A stretch of DNA of 64,000 nucleotides from Shewanella sediminis HAW-EB3. Its GTDB lineage: Bacteria; Pseudomonadota; Gammaproteobacteria; Enterobacterales; Shewanellaceae. The stretch lies in NCBI RefSeq assembly GCF_000018025.1, contig NC_009831.1, positions 1,116,001-1,180,000 on the forward strand, written 5' to 3'. Positions 37,396 through 46,605 of the stretch are shown here, one piece after another (position 1 is the stretch's first letter; each line of letters begins with the position of its first letter). Under the pieces are notes generated by a model that was given only the letters and a program-made list of their open reading frames with translations, had not been told where the DNA came from and ran no database searches. Made by a program: the position numbers and the translations under genes.

Positions 37396-38175
37396 ATGCG
37401 TATTTGGGGTAAATTTTTTGGCTTCGCTATCGGCTTCATGTTTGGTCGAATCATTGGTGGCTTGATTGGTCTCTGGTTGGGCCATCTTTATGATAAGAAA
37501 AGTGCCGAGCTAAGTGGCATCATAGGCAAAGGCGCTAACAGGCAGACACTCTTTTTTAATACAACTTTTGCCGTGATGGGGCACGTGGCGAAAGCCTCGG
37601 GTCAAGTCACCGAAAATGATATCCGTATCGCGACCTTGTTGATGGATCAGATGCAACTCAAGGGCGAGGCGAGAAAAGAAGCTCAGGTGGCGTTTAAAGA
37701 GGGTAAAGAGAGTGACTTCGATATTAAGGCTTGCCTTAAGACATTTCGACTCATCTCTATGGGACGTAAAGAGTTGTTGCAGATGTTTCTGGAGATCCAG
37801 ATCCAGACGGCTTTATCTGACGCAAGACTCGACCCTAAGGAGCGCTCGGTTCTATTAACCGTGGCTCAGGAGTTAGGATTTAGTGCCAGTCAGCTTGATG
37901 AACTGCTTAAGCGTTGGCAGGCTGAATTTAATTTCCACCAAGGTGGCAATAATCAGCAGACCACGATTGAAGATGCCTATGATCTACTCGGAATGTCGGA
38001 AGCGTCATCGGATCAGGAGGTCAAACGTGGCTATCGTAAATTGATGAATGAGCATCATCCCGATAAGTTGGTCGCTAAAGGTTTGCCGGAGGAGATGATG
38101 GAGTTAGCTAAAATAAAAGCGCAGGACATCCAGGCGGCCTATGACAGAGTGAAGAGCGACAGGGGAATGCGTTAA
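37396..38175 (+). CDS. djlA: Membrane-anchored DnaJ-like co-chaperone
   Basis: Inner-membrane DnaK partner, 259 residues: one N-terminal membrane segment with glycines (GFAIGFMFGRIIGGLIGLWLG), a TerB-like central domain and a C-terminal J domain with the HPD motif (NEHHPDKLV). DjlA modulates capsule and stress signalling in E. coli. The ATG at 37396 follows AAGG; the TTG one codon earlier is not needed. Confidence 0.93.
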   Translation: MRIWGKFFGFAIGFMFGRIIGGLIGLWLGHLYDKKSAELSGIIGKGANRQTLFFNTTFAVMGHVAKASGQVTENDIRIATLLMDQMQLKGEARKEAQVAFKEGKESDFDIKACLKTFRLISMGRKELLQMFLEIQIQTALSDARLDPKERSVLLTVAQELGFSASQLDELLKRWQAEFNFHQGGNNQQTTIEDAYDLLGMSEASSDQEVKRGYRKLMNEHHPDKLVAKGLPEEMMELAKIKAQDIQAAYDRVKSDRGMR

Positions 38176-38314
38176 GCTTCTCTGGTCTGGGGGAAGGCGA
38201 TTTTTTAGTCATTTTTGGTTAGTGTTAGGGTTAGAAGTGTCGTGCTGAGTAGTCATACGTAAACTCGTGGCATGTATAGATATGATATTGTCGTTTATAG
38301 AAAAAGGACTTGTT

Positions 38315-38944
38315 ATGAAAATCAGAAAACAGTTACCGATTTCGGCTTTAATTGCGGCGTCAGCCCTGATCTCCACTCAGGCCATGGCTGAAGTATTTGT
38401 CGCACCGTTTGGTGGTTATAGTTTCGGTGCCAGTGATTTTTCTATCACAGATGAGAAAACCGATGAATTGGGTTCACTTAAGATCTCTGAATCAAATCAT
38501 TACGGCTTCATGGCGGGTGTGACGACGAAAGACCCTGGAGATATCTATTTTCTCTATAGTCATCAAGGAACAGAGCTTAGATCTGGTGGCAGTTTCAGCC
38601 CAAATGTTATTACTGACTTAAACGTGGATTATTTCCATCTCGGTGGCTCACTCTATTTTCCCAATGGCAATCTGAAGCCCTATGTAACGGCAAGCCTTGG
38701 TCTGACTCAGATGCGTCCGGGTGATAATTACTCGACGGAATCTCGATTTTCAATGGGCTTTGGTGCAGGTATCGAATACCAGATGACCGAAGCCTTCTCA
38801 CTGTTTGCCGATGCCAGGGGCTATGCCACATTTGTTAATAGCAGTAGCGCTCTGTTTTGCGATGGTGGGGACTGCCTCTGGTCTATCAGTTCCGATATCA
38901 TGTGGCAAGGACAGGCTAACCTCGGCGTTAAGCTTAAGTTCTAG
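38315..38944 (+). CDS. Outer membrane beta-barrel protein (OmpW-like size)
   Basis: A 209-residue protein with a clear signal peptide (MKIRKQLPISALIAASALISTQAMA) and alternating beta strands rich in Gly and aromatic residues, ending in LGVKLKF with terminal Phe, the BAM signal of outer-membrane barrels. Two cysteines (LFCDGGDCLW) sit in what would be a loop. An eight-stranded small barrel is likely; role unknown. AAGGA lies seven bases before the ATG. Confidence 0.8.
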   Translation: MKIRKQLPISALIAASALISTQAMAEVFVAPFGGYSFGASDFSITDEKTDELGSLKISESNHYGFMAGVTTKDPGDIYFLYSHQGTELRSGGSFSPNVITDLNVDYFHLGGSLYFPNGNLKPYVTASLGLTQMRPGDNYSTESRFSMGFGAGIEYQMTEAFSLFADARGYATFVNSSSALFCDGGDCLWSISSDIMWQGQANLGVKLKF

Positions 38945-38986
38945 ATTCTAGGGGCTAAGTTTTTAATTCTGATTTTAAGGTGACAG

Positions 38987-39958
38987 ATGAATATAGTCGT
39001 ACTCGATGGTTATACGTTAAATCCCGGCGATCTTGACTGGCAACCTTTGGTGAAGATTGCCAAACAGGGTCGTGAGGGACAATTTCACTGTTATGACAGA
39101 ACCTCTGAGGCTGAGCTTATTTCCCGTGCATCGGGTGCTGATATCATCTTCACCAATAAAACACCTATAACAGCTGAAACTCTATCTCAACTTCCGAACC
39201 TTAAATACATAGGCGTGTTGGCTACAGGCACGAATGTGGTCGACCTGAACTGCGCAAGAGAGCGGGGCGTAGCGGTGACTAATGTGCCCGGCTACGGCCC
39301 CGACGCCGTGGCGCAGATGGTGTTCGCTCATATCTTGCACCATACCCAGAGAGTGAGTATTCATCATAGTGCCGTGTCAGAGGGAAAGTGGACTGACTGT
39401 GAAGACTTCTGTTTTACCCTGGCGCCGCTGCAATCCTTGCAGGGGAAAACCTTAGGATTGATGGGGTATGGCGCTATCGGCAGGCAGGTTGCGAACATAG
39501 CTTTAGCCTTCGGCATGAAGGTATTAGTCAATACGCGCACAGAACCCCTCGACTTGCCACCCGGTGTAAAATGGGCTGCTTTCGATTCTATGATACCTCG
39601 GGTCGATATCCTCTCTCTGCATTGTCCCTTGACCGAGGCGACAGATAAGATTATCAACCGCACTGTGCTTGAGAAGATGCGCTCGAGTGCCATCTTGATC
39701 AATACTGCTCGCGGGGGATTAATCGATGAGGCAGCGTTGAAACAGGCCTTAGATGAAGGGGAGATCGCAGCCGCCGGTGTCGATGTGCTCTCGACCGAGC
39801 CGCCACAGGCGGACAACCCACTGCTTAACGCCGTCAATATCAGCATCAGTCCCCATAACTCCTGGGCCACACGTGAGGCCAGACAGAACCTACTGAATAT
39901 TGCGATAGGTAACTTGCAGGCTTTTTTATCCGAAAAGCCCCGAAATAGAGTGAATTAA
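38987..39958 (+). CDS. D-2-hydroxyacid dehydrogenase (glycerate/hydroxypyruvate type)
   Basis: NAD(P)-dependent enzyme of 323 residues, closest to hydroxypyruvate or glycerate dehydrogenases. NAD fold GYGAIGRQVANIALAFG, catalytic Arg in NTARGGLID, Glu in VLSTEPP and His in SPHNSWAT are all in place. The exact 2-oxoacid substrate is not readable. AAGGTGAC lies before the ATG. Confidence 0.88.
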   Translation: MNIVVLDGYTLNPGDLDWQPLVKIAKQGREGQFHCYDRTSEAELISRASGADIIFTNKTPITAETLSQLPNLKYIGVLATGTNVVDLNCARERGVAVTNVPGYGPDAVAQMVFAHILHHTQRVSIHHSAVSEGKWTDCEDFCFTLAPLQSLQGKTLGLMGYGAIGRQVANIALAFGMKVLVNTRTEPLDLPPGVKWAAFDSMIPRVDILSLHCPLTEATDKIINRTVLEKMRSSAILINTARGGLIDEAALKQALDEGEIAAAGVDVLSTEPPQADNPLLNAVNISISPHNSWATREARQNLLNIAIGNLQAFLSEKPRNRVN

Positions 39959-39962
39959 TTGC

Positions 39963-39997
39963 TCCCGGACGACTTTGTCTTGGAAAGTCACCCGGGA
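39963..39997. terminator. Hairpin between convergent hydroxyacid dehydrogenase and purT genes
   Basis: TCCCGG.CGACTT / AAGTC..CCGGGA with bulges and no T tract; weak, possibly bidirectional terminator. Confidence 0.45.
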
Positions 39998-40024
39998 ACC
40001 GTATAACTACTGAAATCGACCTTT

Positions 40025-41200
40025 CTATAAAATAACTTCAACCTTACCGGCGCAAACCAGCGCCTTATCTATCGCCTTATCGATGCTTTCCCCGCGGGCT
40101 AAGGCGACACCCAGACGGCGACGTCCATCGATCTCAGGTTTTGCGAATAGACGTAACTGGGTGTCAGGGGCTTGTAGCGCCGCAGCCATTCCCTGATAGC
40201 GAATATTGTGAGATTGTCCCTCTGCCAGAATCACTGCCGAAGCGCTTGGGCCATGCTGGGCAATATTGGAGACGGGTAAACCAAGAATGGCGCGTGCATG
40301 CAGGGCAAATTCAGATAGGTCCTGGCTGATTAAGGTCACAAGTCCCGTATCGTGTGGACGGGGAGAAACTTCAGAGAAATAGACTTCATCGCCCTTAATA
40401 AACAGTTCGACGCCGAATAAGCCATAACCCCCCAAAGCTTCGACGACCTTACGACCTATCTCTTGTGACTTAGCCAATACCTGAGGCGACATGGCCTGAG
40501 GTTGCCATGATTCACGATAGTCGCCATCTTCCTGCCTGTGACCTATGGGGTCGCAAAAATGGATGCCATTAACGGCGCTGATGGTGAGTAGGGTGATCTC
40601 GTAATCGAAGGAGACAAAGCCTTCGACAATGACTCGGCCACCACCTGCACGGCCTCCCTCTTGAGCATAGTTCCAGGCGCTGAGCACTTGCCCGGCCTCT
40701 TTGATGACACTCTGTCCTTTACCCGATGAGCTCATCACAGGTTTTACAACGCAGGGCATGCCAATGTTTTCGATGGCCAGCTCAAACTCGGTTTGTGTAT
40801 CGCAAAAAAAGTAGGGTGAGGTCGGCAGGCCCAAGGTTTCTGCCGCCAGCCGTCTGATCCCTTCTCGGTCCATGGTCAGCTTAGTGGCTTTAGCGGTAGG
40901 CACGATATTGACACCTTCCGCTTCCATCTCAACTAAGGTTTGAGTGGCAATGGCCTCAATTTCAGGAATAACCAGATGAGGTTGCTCCTGTTCAATAATG
41001 TTGCTCAGTGCATCGCCATCGAGCATATTGATGACATGAAATCGGTGGGCGACCTGCATCGCCGGAGCGTTAGGGTACCGGTCGACACCGATCACTTCGA
41101 CTCCCATGCGTTGTAGTTCGATTGCGACCTCTTTACCGAGTTCGCCGCAGCCGAGAAGCATGGCGCGAAGCGCGCCATTTGAATGTGGTGTTCCTATCAT
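40025..41200 (-). CDS. purT: Formate-dependent GAR transformylase
   Basis: Purine synthesis: makes formyl-GAR from GAR, formate and ATP. An ATP-grasp enzyme of 391 residues with [35 protein letters not shown] and [12 protein letters not shown] start at the ATG at 41200, which has AAGG eight bases upstream; five extra codons to 41215 lack a ribosome site. Single gene. Confidence 0.95.
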   Translation of the reverse strand: MIGTPHSNGALRAMLLGCGELGKEVAIELQRMGVEVIGVDRYPNAPAMQVAHRFHVINMLDGDALSNIIEQEQPHLVIPEIEAIATQTLVEMEAEGVNIVPTAKATKLTMDREGIRRLAAETLGLPTSPYFFCDTQTEFELAIENIGMPCVVKPVMSSSGKGQSVIKEAGQVLSAWNYAQEGGRAGGGRVIVEGFVSFDYEITLLTISAVNGIHFCDPIGHRQEDGDYRESWQPQAMSPQVLAKSQEIGRKVVEALGGYGLFGVELFIKGDEVYFSEVSPRPHDTGLVTLISQDLSEFALHARAILGLPVSNIAQHGPSASAVILAEGQSHNIRYQGMAAALQAPDTQLRLFAKPEIDGRRRLGVALARGESIDKAIDKALVCAGKVEVIL

Positions 41201-41514
41201 TGTGGGTACCTTCATTATTTTTTATACAGGTAGTTAGCTGTTAACGCTAAGTTAGTTTTATTCTGTTTTTGAGCTTATGCTTGCTCTTTTATCCACTATA
41301 TTACATTGATGGCTGAATATAGTGGAAACAAGGGCTGCAAGTGTGTAGTGGATCACTTTAGGGAAAGGGAACACAGTGTTTTGACTGAAAAAACACTGGC
41401 ATTGCTAATGGTTTGTTGGGAGAATGTTGCTATAGTTGGGTCAGTCTTAATCAATAAAAACAAACACCTTAGTATTGCCAATGACGGTGGATATACGGGT
41501 GTAAGGAGCGAGTA
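41201..41514. other. Gap between purT and the DUF3302 gene with two inverted repeats
   Basis: No convincing gene. TCCACTATAT (41292-41301) pairs with ATATAGTGGA (41317-41326), and CAGTGTTTT (41374-41382) pairs with AAAACACTG (41390-41398). Neither is followed by T tracts, so regulator sites or leader folds are more likely than terminators. Confidence 0.5.
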
Positions 41515-41922
41515 GTGTTTCTGGATTACTTTGCATTAGGTGTGATTTTCTTTGTCGCAATTATCATTTTTTACGGTGTTATCGTTATTCATGATATTCC
41601 CTACGAAATTGCCAAGAAGCGTAACCATCCGCAGCAGGATGCGCTGCATGTAGCCGGTTGGGTGAGCCTGTTCACCCTGCACGCCATCTGGCCATTTCTC
41701 TGGATCTGGGCCACCCTGTATCGGGAGGATCGAGGTTGGGGTTTCAGTTCTGTTGTCGAGCGTGAGTTAGCCCTGGAAGGCGAGGTAAAGCAACTCAATG
41801 AGACAGTGGCTCAGTTGGAGTTACGTTTGCAATCTATCGAGCGCTCTGGTGAGAAGCCGGTCATAGCCGCCGAAGTGCAAACCGATGTCGGTGAACACAC
41901 AACAAGTAAGACGGAGGTATAA
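41515..41922 (+). CDS. DUF3302 membrane protein
   Basis: A 135-residue protein with two membrane helices (about 4-27 and 46-68) and a coiled C-terminal part (ELALEGEVKQLNETVAQLELRL). The segment IHDIPYEIAKKRNHPQ is typical of DUF3302 (E. coli YibI/YiaW). It is paired with an HlyD-like protein, as in yibI-yibH. GTG start with AGGAG upstream. Possibly an anchor for the adaptor next door. Confidence 0.85.
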   Translation: MFLDYFALGVIFFVAIIIFYGVIVIHDIPYEIAKKRNHPQQDALHVAGWVSLFTLHAIWPFLWIWATLYREDRGWGFSSVVERELALEGEVKQLNETVAQLELRLQSIERSGEKPVIAAEVQTDVGEHTTSKTEV

Positions 41923-41923
41923 G

Positions 41924-43060
41924 ATGGATCTATTACTCATTCTTACTTACACGGCGATCTGTATTGCCATTTTTAAGATATTTAAAATTCCACTGACAAA
42001 GTGGACCGTTCCTACTGCAATATTGGGAGGTATTTTTCTCATCGGCGCCTTGATCCTGTTGATGAACTATAACCACCCCTATACTCCATTTGCTAAAGAG
42101 GTATTTGTTACGGTACCGATTAATCCGGCCGTACGTGGGATAGTGACGGAAGTTGAAGTTGAACCAAATGTTCCTATCAAGAAAGGAGATGTACTGTTTC
42201 GTCTCGACCCACGTCCGTTCGAGGCCATTGTAAAGCAAAAACGTGCGGCGTTAGTCTCTGCAGAACAAGAGGTTCCACAGCTCGAGGCTGCATGGAAAGC
42301 TGCATTAGCCAGCGTCGAGCGTGCGACAGCGGACAAAGATAGAACTAAGTCAGCGTTCGATCGTTATGCCAAAGGTAAGAAGAAAGGTGGCGTGAACTCA
42401 CCATTTACAGAATTGGAACTCGATAATAAACGTCAACTCTATCTGGCATCTGAAGCAAGCCTCTCCGCGGTTAAAGCAGAAGAGCTAAGAGTCCGGCTCG
42501 CGTTCCAATCGAATGTCGATGGCGTCAATACTAAGGTTGCAGGAATACAGGGAGAGCTCGAGAAAGCGCTGTTTGATCTGGAGATGACGGTCGTCAGAGC
42601 GCCGAGCGATGGCATGGTCACTCAGATGGCGCTGCGTCCTGGTATTGTGGCGGTACCTATGCCACTGCGTTCATTAGTGAGCTTTATTCCCGAGGAGCAG
42701 CGGTATTTTGCCGGTGCTTTCTGGCAGAACTCTCTTTTACGTTTAAAAGAGGGAGATGAGGCCGAAGTGATCTTAGATGCAGCCCCAGGTGTCGTGTTTA
42801 AGGGGCGAGTAGCCAAAATCTTACCCGCAATGGCCGAGGGGGAGCTACAATCGCGAGGCGTATTGATCTCCTCTATGGTATTAATGCCAAGAGGGAGGGC
42901 GATAGTCTTGATTGAGCTGGACGACCATGATGTGAAAAGCGCATTTCCTGCCGGCGTAGCGGGTCAGGCGGCCATCTATACCGAGCATTTCCATCATGTC
43001 TCTGTAATTCGCAAGGTCCTGCTGAGAATGCAAGGCTGGCTCAACTACCTGTTTCATTAA
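41924..43060 (+). CDS. HlyD-family membrane fusion protein (YibH-like)
   Basis: Periplasmic adaptor of 378 residues: N-terminal membrane helices (about 3-22 and 30-48), a lipoyl half-motif VPINPAVRGIVTEVEVEPNV, a long coiled hairpin (about 100-215), the second half-motif VVRAPSDGMVTQMALRPG, then a beta-barrel. GGAGG is six bases before the ATG, two bases after the previous stop. No inner-membrane pump is encoded beside it, so the transporter partner is unknown. Confidence 0.88.
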   Translation: MDLLLILTYTAICIAIFKIFKIPLTKWTVPTAILGGIFLIGALILLMNYNHPYTPFAKEVFVTVPINPAVRGIVTEVEVEPNVPIKKGDVLFRLDPRPFEAIVKQKRAALVSAEQEVPQLEAAWKAALASVERATADKDRTKSAFDRYAKGKKKGGVNSPFTELELDNKRQLYLASEASLSAVKAEELRVRLAFQSNVDGVNTKVAGIQGELEKALFDLEMTVVRAPSDGMVTQMALRPGIVAVPMPLRSLVSFIPEEQRYFAGAFWQNSLLRLKEGDEAEVILDAAPGVVFKGRVAKILPAMAEGELQSRGVLISSMVLMPRGRAIVLIELDDHDVKSAFPAGVAGQAAIYTEHFHHVSVIRKVLLRMQGWLNYLFH

Positions 43061-43104
43061 TAGAGTCGGTTTACTCGCTTATTGAGTAGGGTTTTCAATA
43101 ATAT

Positions 43105-43139
43105 AAAGGGCTGAAGATGATGATCTTTAGCCCTTTTTT
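43105..43139. terminator. Terminator between the yibIH-like pair and the Sel1 gene
   Basis: AAAGGGCT.AAGAT-GAT-GATCTT.AGCCCTTTTTT; may serve both convergent units. Confidence 0.88.
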
Positions 43140-43165
43140 CAGCTGTCTCTTTGCTGCGGTTATGT

Positions 43166-43975
43166 CTACCAGCCAGACATGAAGAACTCTCTATATCTGT
43201 CTCTGTCTACATGGCCACAGGCGATCATCTCATCACAGGTTCGACCCGGTATATTGGTACCGGTTCCTTTTACCGCGTCCGGTGACATCAGGTCCAGCTG
43301 CGCGAGCTGATAATCAAATATCTCAGAAAGATCGGGGCCTGTTATGGTAATCGTTTCCATCTCACCTTCTGGCTTGGCGTCGGTGTCACTAGCTAAGTAA
43401 GCGGGATCTTTGACCAGGGTCGCAGCCAGTTTTAGCTGCTGTTTTTGATTGCTTTGCTCTGAATCAAGCTGGCTGAAAAAGTTGATGGTATCTCGATGAC
43501 CTAATTTCACTGCATGGCTAAAATATTCATCAGCAAGTTTTAGATCTTGTTCGGTAAGTTGTCCCTCAAGGTAGATTAGTCCTAAGAGGTGAGATGCTTC
43601 GGCGACCCCGTTTCTGTCCGCAGATCTAAGATACTTAAGGCCGCGTTCTATGTCTTGATATTCACCCTCTCTCAGGTAGAGGACCCCCGCTTTATATTGC
43701 GCATCAGCATTATCGAATTTTGCTGCTTTGCGATACCACTTAAGTGCTGACGATAAGTTTTTTTCAGTACCATAACCTCGGTAATAGAGTTCAGCCAGGG
43801 TGTACATTGCATCTGAGTAACCACGACGGGTATACATTCGATATTGCTGAAAGTACTTGATACATTCGGCTTGTTGGCATTCAGGTACAAGCCCGTTTTT
43901 ATCGGGGGAGGCATTGCTCTGCTGTGGTATTAAAAAAGCGATAGTGATGATCGTTGCGAGTGTGAATCCTTTCAT
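43166..43975 (-). CDS. Secreted Sel1-repeat protein
   Basis: A 269-residue protein with a signal peptide (MKGFTLATIITIAFLIPQQSNA) and about four Sel1-like repeats (AMYTLAELYYRGYGTEKN, AQYKAGVLYLREGEY, ASHLLGLIYLEGQL). Such solenoids mediate protein contacts, probably in the periplasm. The C-terminal 70 residues are not repeats and contain two cysteines (RTCDEMIACGH). Partner unknown. Confidence 0.82.
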   Translation of the reverse strand: MKGFTLATIITIAFLIPQQSNASPDKNGLVPECQQAECIKYFQQYRMYTRRGYSDAMYTLAELYYRGYGTEKNLSSALKWYRKAAKFDNADAQYKAGVLYLREGEYQDIERGLKYLRSADRNGVAEASHLLGLIYLEGQLTEQDLKLADEYFSHAVKLGHRDTINFFSQLDSEQSNQKQQLKLAATLVKDPAYLASDTDAKPEGEMETITITGPDLSEIFDYQLAQLDLMSPDAVKGTGTNIPGRTCDEMIACGHVDRDRYREFFMSGW

Positions 43976-44099
43976 TGTTTTTCCTTAATTTGCGGCTTAT
44001 CCCTAGAGCCAAGGTGAGTAATTAATAGACTAAAAAGATAACGTGGTCAATAAGTGGCTAAATTAGTGATGTGTCTTTGCATAAGCCGCTTACTATGCT

Positions 44100-44211
44100 G
44101 AGCTACGAGCTACGAGCTACGAGCTACGAGCTACGAGCTACGAGCTACGAGCTACGAGCTACGAGCTACGAGCTACGAGCTACGAGTTACGAGCTACGAG
44201 CTACGAGCTAG
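44100..44211 (+). repeat. Tandem repeat of GAGCTAC, 16 units
   Basis: Sixteen contiguous 7-base units; unit 13 is GAGTTAC and the last is GAGCTAG, the rest are identical. Lies in a 356-base gap between the divergent Sel1 and AAA ATPase genes. All three plus-strand frames are open through it (cycling ELRATSY), but no start signal is seen. Confidence 0.97.
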
Positions 44212-44222
44212 GAGTTGAAAAT

Positions 44223-44256
44223 AAAGGGACATTAGATTGTCCCTTTACTTTTTTTA
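44223..44256 (+). terminator. Terminator-like hairpin directly after the 7-bp tandem repeat
   Basis: AAAGGGAC-ATTAGATT-GTCCCTTT followed by ACTTTTTTT. No plus-strand gene precedes it, so it may end a short transcript that includes the repeat. Confidence 0.65.
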
Positions 44257-44331
44257 TCAGGTAATACCAAAATGGAGTAGCCGGGAGGCTCCCGCTGAAT
44301 AATCAGATAATTAACGGAATGGGTATTAAAG

Positions 44332-45801
44332 ATGCAAGATATCAGAGATTTAACCGCCGTATTAAGATCAAATACTCCGATTGTGGTTATCGAAACTTAC
44401 GAGGAGTACCGGGTTGTCGAACTGCTGAAGAAAGTCTCCTCCATTCTCTATCAACCTTTGTTTACCTGGAGTATTACTCAGGGGCTGACTCGCGTCGATC
44501 GTGCTATAGGTACTCAAAAATTTAATAGCGAACCCGCCGATATCTTAGGGCAAATCAAATCTACCGAGCAGCAGGGGATCTATGTGCTGTGTGATTTTCA
44601 TCCATTTGTGGATAATGCACCTAAGAATGTTCGCCTGCTAAAAGAGATAGCGCTCGAATATGAGTCTTTAAAACATACCATAGTGCTGGTGAGCCATGCC
44701 TTCGAGATCCCACCTGAGATTAAGCGTTATTGCGCCCATTTTCGTATCTCCCTGCCTAACACGGCTCAGTTACAAAACCTTATCTATGAACAGATAGAGC
44801 AAGTTAAGAGTGAAGGGGTTGTGCTGAATGTCGATGACTCCGCAGTATCTAAGCTCGCCGATAACCTCAGAGGACTAACTTTTGATGATGCTCGTCGCCT
44901 TGCCCATAAGGCCATTGTCGATGATGGGGCGATCACACACTCAGATGTCGATATGGTGAACCGGGGCAAGTTTGAGCTGTTGGATATGAAAGGTGTGTTG
45001 CAATTCGAATACGATACCAGTGACTTCTCTCAGGTGGCGGGTCTGCATAACCTGAAGAAGTGGTTACAAGACAGAGCGCCTTCGGGGAAAACACAGACCC
45101 TTGAAGATCAGCCGAAAGGGATACTGCTGCTTGGAGTGCAGGGCAGTGGTAAGAGTCTGGCGGCGAAATCCGTGGCTGGCATGTGGCAAAGGCCGCTGCT
45201 GAGAATGGATATGTCGGCCCTATATAACAAGTATATCGGTGAGACCGAGAAGAACCTGCGTCATGCATTAGAGCTGGCCGATCTTATGTCCCCCTGCGTA
45301 CTGTGGATCGATGAGATAGAGAAAGGGCTAAGCAGCGGCAGTAGTGATGACGGAACCTCAAAAAGAATTTTAGGCACTATTTTGACCTGGATGTCCGAGC
45401 GTAAATCTGATGTCTTCATGGTGGCGACCGCAAACGATATATCGGCACTACCGCCCGAATTGATGCGAAAAGGTCGTATGGATGAGATCTTCTTCGTCGA
45501 TCTGCCCGATGATGAGATCCGTCAGGCGATATTCCTTATTCATGCCAAGCGCCGCCAGTTAGATCCCAGCCGTTTCGACTTCGCTCAACTCTCTAAGGTG
45601 AGTCAGGGATTTTCCGGGGCAGAGATAGAGCAGGCGATCATATCCGCCATCTATACGGCAAAGGCATCGGACAGGGAGGTGGAGCAGAGCCTGCTCATCG
45701 AAGAGTTAATGAAAACCCGGCCTCTCTCTGTGGTGATGCGAGAGAAACTCCAGTCTCTCAGAGACTGGGCTTCGGGTCGCACGGTGAACGCTCATCTGTA
45801 G
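44332..45801 (+). CDS. Ycf46-like AAA+ ATPase
   Basis: A 489-residue AAA+ protein. The N-terminal third (about 1-170) is the alpha/beta domain typical of Ycf46-type ATPases; the AAA module starts near 260 with Walker A GVQGSGKS, Walker B VLWIDEIEK, sensor 1 in MVATANDIS and the arginine finger in RKGRMDE. Relatives occur in cyanobacteria and many proteobacteria, with a reported link to inorganic carbon use in cyanobacteria; its role here is unknown. The frame stays open past the TAG stop for 30 codons and ends in a near copy of its own tail. Confidence 0.85.
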   Translation: MQDIRDLTAVLRSNTPIVVIETYEEYRVVELLKKVSSILYQPLFTWSITQGLTRVDRAIGTQKFNSEPADILGQIKSTEQQGIYVLCDFHPFVDNAPKNVRLLKEIALEYESLKHTIVLVSHAFEIPPEIKRYCAHFRISLPNTAQLQNLIYEQIEQVKSEGVVLNVDDSAVSKLADNLRGLTFDDARRLAHKAIVDDGAITHSDVDMVNRGKFELLDMKGVLQFEYDTSDFSQVAGLHNLKKWLQDRAPSGKTQTLEDQPKGILLLGVQGSGKSLAAKSVAGMWQRPLLRMDMSALYNKYIGETEKNLRHALELADLMSPCVLWIDEIEKGLSSGSSDDGTSKRILGTILTWMSERKSDVFMVATANDISALPPELMRKGRMDEIFFVDLPDDEIRQAIFLIHAKRRQLDPSRFDFAQLSKVSQGFSGAEIEQAIISAIYTAKASDREVEQSLLIEELMKTRPLSVVMREKLQSLRDWASGRTVNAHL

Positions 45802-45894
45802 GCTATCGATAGTGGCTGGTGTTATGTGATAGAAGCTCCAAGCACTCATGGGTTGCATTTAACCTCAGGACGCACGGTGAATACTCACCTATAG
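45802..45894 (+). other. In-frame downstream copy of the ATPase 3' tail
   Basis: Bases 45871-45896 repeat 45778-45803 with four differences, 93 bases (31 codons) apart. Both encode SGRTVNxHL-stop in the same frame, and no stop interrupts the 30 codons between. Likely a diverged tandem duplication of the gene end. Confidence 0.6.
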
Positions 45895-45906
45895 GCCTTT
45901 AACCGG

Positions 45907-46446
45907 TTATTTTTGCGGCGGAAACAGAGTCAATATTTTAGTGACTGTTTTCGCTGTATCTTCGGCTTTTTCTGCCCCGCCCGCATCGAAGTTAAACTTG
46001 TCAGTGCCACGCCATATGAGCTTGTTGCTCTGTGTGTCTATCACATCTATCTGTATGGTCTGGATCTTGGCTGTATCGCTGCCGATAGGCACTCCCACGC
46101 TTGTCCCTATGCTAATGCCACCATTGCTTCCCCAAGTTCCTGTCCCCAGCCCTATCGATACGCCAGAGTCTTTAGGCTTGTCCGCTACCTTAAAGGCGTA
46201 AGTGACTTTGAAACTGGGATACCCTTCATCCCTGACAAACCCTTTAGCTGTTAACGCATCGGTGATGGCATCGATGATCCTGGCAGAGCTGATGGGGTCG
46301 TTGGTTTGAGCCGGTGAGAACTCGATAAATGTGCTGAGTTGGCTAAAGTCGTAACCGATATCATAGTCACTCTTTGGCTTAGCGGCGCAGGCTGACAATA
46401 ATAAACCAGAGAGGAGCAAAGCGGATAAGCGACTAAGTTTCATCAT
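45907..46446 (-). CDS. DUF4136 lipoprotein
   Basis: A lipoprotein of about 180 residues: signal MMKLSRLSALLLSGLLLSAC with lipobox LSAC, then a DUF4136 domain (YDFSQLSTFIEFSP, a Gly-rich loop SIGLGTGTWGSNGG, LIWRGTDKF). Envelope protein of unknown role. The start at 46446 gives the correct signal; 17 upstream codons are open but unlike protein. Confidence 0.85.
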   Translation of the reverse strand: MMKLSRLSALLLSGLLLSACAAKPKSDYDIGYDFSQLSTFIEFSPAQTNDPISSARIIDAITDALTAKGFVRDEGYPSFKVTYAFKVADKPKDSGVSIGLGTGTWGSNGGISIGTSVGVPIGSDTAKIQTIQIDVIDTQSNKLIWRGTDKFNFDAGGAEKAEDTAKTVTKILTLFPPQK

Positions 46447-46605
46447 AATTTCTCTATGTAAGGGCTGATTCATCAGATGTGATATTAATGGATTCATTAA
46501 TCATATCAGTTTCAGTTGAATAAAACTTAGCCAGCTGAATGGTTATCAGTTATGTTTAAGGTATTACCTATTAAGATAACCAAAGGATTTCGGCATAGTC
46601 AGGTT

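Noticed and set aside
41306..41515. 69-residue plus-strand ORF in the purT-DUF3302 gap
   Set aside because: No ribosome site, overlaps two inverted repeats, composition unlike a protein; treated as chance frame.
44100..44211. CRISPR array
   Set aside because: Units are 7 bases and contiguous with no spacers; it is a simple tandem repeat.
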